From Deltaproteobacteria bacterium (lineage in GTDB: Bacteria > Myxococcota_A > UBA9042 > PHBI01): DNA of 64,000 nt. Positions 60,487 through 64,000 of the stretch are shown piece by piece. The notes below the pieces were generated by a model. That model was not told where the DNA came from, did not search any database, and saw only the letters and a program-made list of their open reading frames with translations. Every line of letters begins with the position of its first letter. Position 1 is the first letter of the stretch. The position numbers were made by a program, and so were the translations under genes. The DNA lies in assembly GCA_011526585.1 (NCBI GenBank), contig WYBB01000255.1, positions 1 to 64,000 of the forward strand, read 5' to 3'.

Positions 60487-62256
60487 ATGCGCGCGATGCG
60501 CTGGTCCCTGCCGCTATCGCTCGCGCTCGGCTTCGCCTGCACGGACTTCCTGCCGGCCGTTCCCGACGTGGCTTCGGACGTCACGAACGCACCCGGCGAC
60601 GAGGTCGGGCACGCCGACGCGGACGACGCCGAGGCGCTGCCCGATATCGGCGTCACCGCCTGTGAGACCGTGTTCGACTGCGCCCACCTCGCGCAGTGCT
60701 GCCTCGACGTCGCCTGCGAAGCCGGCGTGTGCATGCCGCGCTACGTACCGAGCTGCTGCACCATCGCGGGCCCCTGCGCCGTCTCGACCCCACAGCACAC
60801 CGGTACGTGCGAAGCGACGTGCATCGCCCAGGGCTGCGTCGCGTCGCTGGCGCTCGGCGGCGATCGCTGCGACGAGACGATCTGGCAGCTCGACCCGAGC
60901 ACCGAGCGCGAGCTCGCCATCTTCGACGCCGTCGTCGATCGCGTGACCTGGCATCGCTCGCGCCTGCGCCCCTTCGCGGGCGTGCCGTCCTGGCGCGCGG
61001 GCGACGTGCTCTGCCCGAGCTACCACACCGGGCTGACCGCCGCCTCCTGCGCGCCGCCCGAGGCCGACGGCGGCGCCGTCGACGTCGCCTTCGAGACCCC
61101 GGCGATCGCGCTGCCCGCCGACGCGCCATCGCTGGTGGAGGTCTGGCTCTTCGCCGACCTCCCCGAGAGCGACGGGCTGACGACGCCGCTCGACGGGCTC
61201 ACGCTCGAGCTCATCACCGCCAGCGGCGGCTGGCTCACGCTCTGGTCGACGCGCACGCAGCCGGTGGCGCTCGGCGCATGGACCCCCGTGCTCGTCGACG
61301 TGTCGCGCTGGGCCGGCCAGGAGGTGCACCTGCGCTTCCGCTTCGACACCCTCGACGGGCGCGACAACCACCACGAGGGCGTGAGCCTCGGGCGCCTGCG
61401 CGTGCGCACCGCGTGTACCGCCGACCGCGCCGCCGCCGACCGCTCGCGCTGCGAGGTCGCCTCGCTCACCGCGGTGCAAGGGGTCAGCGACGCAATCGCC
61501 GTCTTCGCGCCGCCCGATCCGGGGCGCGCATGCCAGCTCTGCGCGAGCGACGCCGCGTGTCCGCGCAGCGACACCTGCGACGTCGCGCGCTGCGCTGACG
61601 GCATCTGCGTCACCGAGCGCGAGCTCACGCCGACCTGCTGTACGCCCGACGCGCGCTGGCCGGGCGACGGCTCGTTCGAGGGCCCGCTCGACGCCGCCCT
61701 CGAAGGCGAGCATGACGGCTGGAGTGTCGGGCCGGGCTGGTCGGTCAGCGGCCTGCGAAGCCTCGCCGGCGAGAGCGCGCTGCACTTCGGGCTGCCCGAC
61801 GGCTCGGGCCTCGCGCCGCCTGGCGAGCGCGCCGAGGGCGCGATCCTGTCGCCGGTCGTGCGCGTGCACGAGGACGCCCCGCGCTGGGCGTTCTCGGTCT
61901 GGCTCTCGACCGAGTGGGACCTCGCGCCCTCGGGCGACAACCCCGCCGGCCTCGATCTGCTCGAGGCCATCGTCCTGCCCGAGGTGCCGGTCGCGCTCGC
62001 GCCATTTGCCGTCTGGGACTCGCGCGCGCTCGGCGGCACCACCGCCGGCGACTGGGTCGAGGTCGTGATCGATCTCACGCCCTTCCGCGGGCACGACGTG
62101 CGCCTGGGCTGGCGCTTCTCGACCGGAGACGCCGACAACAACGCGCACGAGGGCGCCTACCTCGATCAGGTGACCGTGCACCGCGCCTGCCCGGGCTGCG
62201 ACCCCGAAGCCCTCGAGCCCGGCGAGCCATCCTGCGAGCCCACGACCTCGCCCTGA
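60487..62256 (+). CDS. Lipoprotein with Cys-rich modules and two jelly-roll-like domains
   Basis: About 589 residues from the ATG at 60487 (60496 also possible). The signal ends ALGFAC-TDF. An acidic linker is followed by a Cys-rich unit (ACETVFDCAHLAQCCLDVAC), then two similar domains of about 200 residues: each has a 'W..G..WSV...R...A..F...' start, '.L..P.I.L....P..EVWLF.DLPESDG' strands, and a final 'HLRFRFDTLDGRDNHHEGVSLGRL..RTAC' or 'VRLGWRFSTGDADNNAHEGAYLDQV.VHRAC' motif, like MAM or carbohydrate-binding jelly rolls. A second Cys-rich unit stands between them (CQLCASDAACPRSDTC). Surface-exposed, probably adhesive; no catalytic motif. Confidence 0.75.
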   Translation: MRAMRWSLPLSLALGFACTDFLPAVPDVASDVTNAPGDEVGHADADDAEALPDIGVTACETVFDCAHLAQCCLDVACEAGVCMPRYVPSCCTIAGPCAVSTPQHTGTCEATCIAQGCVASLALGGDRCDETIWQLDPSTERELAIFDAVVDRVTWHRSRLRPFAGVPSWRAGDVLCPSYHTGLTAASCAPPEADGGAVDVAFETPAIALPADAPSLVEVWLFADLPESDGLTTPLDGLTLELITASGGWLTLWSTRTQPVALGAWTPVLVDVSRWAGQEVHLRFRFDTLDGRDNHHEGVSLGRLRVRTACTADRAAADRSRCEVASLTAVQGVSDAIAVFAPPDPGRACQLCASDAACPRSDTCDVARCADGICVTERELTPTCCTPDARWPGDGSFEGPLDAALEGEHDGWSVGPGWSVSGLRSLAGESALHFGLPDGSGLAPPGERAEGAILSPVVRVHEDAPRWAFSVWLSTEWDLAPSGDNPAGLDLLEAIVLPEVPVALAPFAVWDSRALGGTTAGDWVEVVIDLTPFRGHDVRLGWRFSTGDADNNAHEGAYLDQVTVHRACPGCDPEALEPGEPSCEPTTSP

Positions 62257-62345
62257 GACGGCCATGACGCAGCGGGTCATACCCCCGCCCGCTAACCCAG
62301 GCTCATAGGGCGATTGCCCGCCTGGGAAGCGGCCCCCCTATGTCC

Positions 62346-62373
62346 TTGACGCACCTTCGAGCAGCGTGTTACC
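62346..62373 (+). promoter_or_regulatory. Promoter of the atp operon
   Basis: TTGACG (62346-62351) and GTTACC (62368-62373), 16-bp spacer, about 107 bases before the first atp start codon. Same form as the promoter at 15661. The gap 62257-62479 holds nothing else that I recognise. Confidence 0.55.
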
Positions 62374-62479
62374 CACCCGCCGCCTTCGAGGGCGATGGCC
62401 CGCCCCGCGACCACCGCGTCGCGCACGGGCCTCGAGGGCAGCCGACGAACGAGCCGCTACGACCCCTCCGTGGAGCCGC

Positions 62480-62968
62480 ATGAACCCAACCGAGATCCTC
62501 AACGCAGTCGACGACGGGACCCAACGGGTGCTCGCCGCCGGCATGGTCGATTTCGACCTGTCGCTGGTGTTCATGCTCGGTCTCTTCATCGTCTTCGCGG
62601 TGCTGCTGCACTTCATCGTGCTCAAGCCCCTCATCGCCGCTCAGGAGGCCCGTCACAGGGGCATGGGCGGCGCGCGCGAGGACGCGAGCTCCTTCGAGCT
62701 CAAGGCCGCCGAGATGCGCCTCGACTATGATCGCCACCTCGCCAAGGCGCGCCAGGACCTGGTCGTCGTGCGCGACGGCATGAAGAAGCAGGCGAGCGAC
62801 GAGGCGCACGCCCGGGTCGCCGCCACCCAGGCCGAGACGGACGCCAGGATCGCGGCGGCCAAGGGCGAGCTCGCCAAGTTCGCCGAGCGTGCGCGCGCCG
62901 AGATGAAGGCCAACGCCGACCAGATCGCGACCGACCTCGCCCACAAGCTCCTCGGAGGCAAGGCATGA
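62480..62968 (+). CDS. ATP synthase F0 subunit b'
   Basis: 162 residues from the ATG at 62480 (GTGGAG in front). One N-terminal membrane helix (LSLVFMLGLFIVFAVLLHFIVLKPLI) ending in the KPLI motif of b-type subunits, then a long charged coiled-coil (ARHRGMGGAREDASSFELKAAEMRLDYDRHLAKARQ). It pairs with the next b subunit to form the peripheral stalk of F1F0 ATP synthase in the cytoplasmic membrane. The following gene starts on its stop (ATGA). Calling it b' and not b rests on gene order and on it being the more divergent of the pair. Confidence 0.88.
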   Translation: MNPTEILNAVDDGTQRVLAAGMVDFDLSLVFMLGLFIVFAVLLHFIVLKPLIAAQEARHRGMGGAREDASSFELKAAEMRLDYDRHLAKARQDLVVVRDGMKKQASDEAHARVAATQAETDARIAAAKGELAKFAERARAEMKANADQIATDLAHKLLGGKA

Positions 62969-63504
62969 CAGCGCTGACGAGCTTCGTCGCCGCCGGTGGC
63001 CACGGCTTCTCGTTCACGGTCGAGGGTTTCTACATCATCGACTTCGTGATCCTGGTCGTGCTGCTCTGGGCGGTGATGAAGGGCCCGATCAAGAAGTTCT
63101 TCCTCAAGCGCCACGAGGCGGTGCTCGCCGAGATGGAGTCCGCCAAGAAGATCCGCGAAGAGGCGGAGCGCAAGCTCGCCGAGCTCGACGCGATGCTCGG
63201 CGGTCTCGGCGCCGAAGTCGAGGCCATCCGCAAGCAGTTCGCCGCCGACGGCGAGCGCGAGCAGGCGCGCATCCTGGCGCAGGCCGAGGCCGACGCCGCC
63301 AAGATCCGCGACGGCGCCAAGAAGGCGATCGAGCAGGAGATGGCCAAGCTGCGTGAGCAGCTCGAGGCCGAGATGATCAAGTCGGTGATGGAGACCGCCG
63401 AGGCCAAGGTGCGGCAGCGCCTCGACCTCGCCACCCAGAAGCGGCTCGCCTCGAGCTACGTGGACGCGCTCGAGAAGCTCGACCGGCTCGACCGGGCCGC
63501 CTGA
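62965..63504 (+). CDS. atpF: ATP synthase F0 subunit b
   Basis: 179 residues. Membrane helix YIIDFVILVVLLWAVMKGPIKKFF near residues 23-46, then a continuous right-handed coiled-coil (KKIREEAERKLAELDAMLGG...KIRDGAKKAIEQEMAKL) and a C-terminal region that binds the delta subunit. Coupled by ATGA to b' and followed 11 bases later by atpH. Normal length for the family. Confidence 0.93.
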   Translation: MTALTSFVAAGGHGFSFTVEGFYIIDFVILVVLLWAVMKGPIKKFFLKRHEAVLAEMESAKKIREEAERKLAELDAMLGGLGAEVEAIRKQFAADGEREQARILAQAEADAAKIRDGAKKAIEQEMAKLREQLEAEMIKSVMETAEAKVRQRLDLATQKRLASSYVDALEKLDRLDRAA

Positions 63505-63515
63505 GGAGGACCGCG

Positions 63516-64000
63516 ATGGGCGACAACGCATCGAACGGGGCTGGGCCGCTGGCCCGCCGCTACGCCAAGGCGCTGGTCGAGCTCTGCAACGAGTCGAAGA
63601 ACCACGCGGTCATCGGCAAGCAGCTCGAGAGCTTCCGCGACACCTGGCAGAGCTCGCCCGAGCTCCAGTCGGTGCTCAAGAGCTCCAAGGCGACGCTCGC
63701 CGACAAGAAGGAGATCCTGCAGAAGATCTTCGCGCGCTTCCTCTTCGCGCCGACGACGCGCAACTTCCTGCTCGTGCTGCTCGAGCACCAGCGCCTCGAC
63801 CTCATCGGCGAGATGGTCGCCGCCTTCGCCGAGATGATGGACGAGCTCGGCGGGCGCGTGCGCGCCACCGTGACCAGCGCGGTGCCGCTCGAGAAGGGCG
63901 AGATCGGCCGCATCCAGAGCGCGCTCGCGCGGCTGACCGGCAAGCAGGTCATGCTCGAGGCGCGCGTCGACCCGGCGCTCATCGGCGGCGTGGTCACCAC
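63516..64000 (+). CDS. atpH: ATP synthase F1 subunit delta (3' end outside window)
   Basis: The ATG at 63516 follows GAGGAGGA. 161 codons are visible: LARRYAKALVELCNESKN (the N-terminal helical bundle), FLLVLLEHQRLDLIGEMVAAFAEMMDE, then the C-terminal part RVRATVTSAVPLEKGEI and LTGKQVMLEARVDPALIGGVV. This is the delta (OSCP) subunit that ties the b/b' stalk to F1. The frame is open at the window end and only the last 15-20 residues should be missing. atpA and the rest of the operon should follow. Confidence 0.95.
   Translation, partial: MGDNASNGAGPLARRYAKALVELCNESKNHAVIGKQLESFRDTWQSSPELQSVLKSSKATLADKKEILQKIFARFLFAPTTRNFLLVLLEHQRLDLIGEMVAAFAEMMDELGGRVRATVTSAVPLEKGEIGRIQSALARLTGKQVMLEARVDPALIGGVVT

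Noticed and set aside
1..64000. tRNA genes, rRNA, prophage or integrative element
   Set aside because: No cloverleaf, integrase, transposase or attachment-like repeats seen; GC and codon use look uniform.

Overview
The window is about 70% GC and densely coded, with many overlapping start and stop codons. It looks like a chromosomal segment of a Myxococcota (former deltaproteobacterial) bacterium. The pointers are many surface-type lipoproteins with Cys-rich, TSP3, PKD and lamin-tail modules, a GltJ/AgmX-like zinc-finger/GYF/TonB-type protein, a Hanks-type Ser/Thr kinase, a VIT-VWA protein, a LexA-type box close to the pattern I recall for Myxococcus, and a b'/b pair of ATP synthase stalk genes. 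The family is not resolved. I see no tRNA, rRNA, CRISPR array, prophage or insertion sequence; the mobile-looking material is limited to short palindromic repeats.

Layout. 1-9.5 kb: edge of a nucleotide-transporter-like gene, a large lamin-tail/PKD lipoprotein, a GST-like protein, an eight-haem cytochrome lipoprotein and a penicillin-acylase-type hydrolase. 9.6-17.3 kb: mfd, two SurA/PpiC-type chaperones and a catalytically dead LytM protein. 17.4-24.5 kb: a DnaC-like helicase loader with its partner, gyrB, a four-LysM lipoprotein and a CPBP membrane protease pair. 24.6-30.6 kb: a lipase-like lipoprotein coupled to a beta-barrel protein, small secreted and membrane proteins, and a helical protein behind a three-site operator. 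30.9-37 kb: HAD 5'-nucleotidase, ABHD18-like hydrolase, a lipoprotein, rpsN and an HtrA protease. 37.1-45.6 kb: an OmpA / LysM-FecR / adenylate-cyclase operon, then a kinase-lipoprotein pair. 45.7-57.5 kb: membrane proteins, a YkgJ-type protein, the VIT-VWA protein, an alkaline-phosphatase-superfamily membrane enzyme, PolX, a PA0069-type radical SAM protein, a metallophosphoesterase and the GltJ-like protein. 57.9-64 kb: two Cys-rich lipoproteins and the start of the atp operon.

How the genes fit together. Much of the window serves the cell envelope: outer-membrane protein folding (SurA, PpiC-like, HtrA), peptidoglycan binding or remodelling control (LysM, LytM-like, OmpA) and envelope-to-cAMP signalling (OmpA, LysM-FecR, class III cyclase). 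A second theme is DNA maintenance: Mfd, GyrB, helicase loader, a PolX whose polymerase site is degenerate while its PHP nuclease is kept, and a radical SAM gene behind a probable SOS promoter.

The most unusual signals are non-coding: a covarying 120-bp palindromic repeat placed exactly at two stop codons; a 27-bp REP-like hairpin in two copies; three TGACGC-N3-GCGTYA operators before a helical protein gene; a possible transcription attenuator before the 5'-nucleotidase; and several genes whose -10-like element sits only 6-10 bp before the start codon, suggesting leaderless mRNAs.
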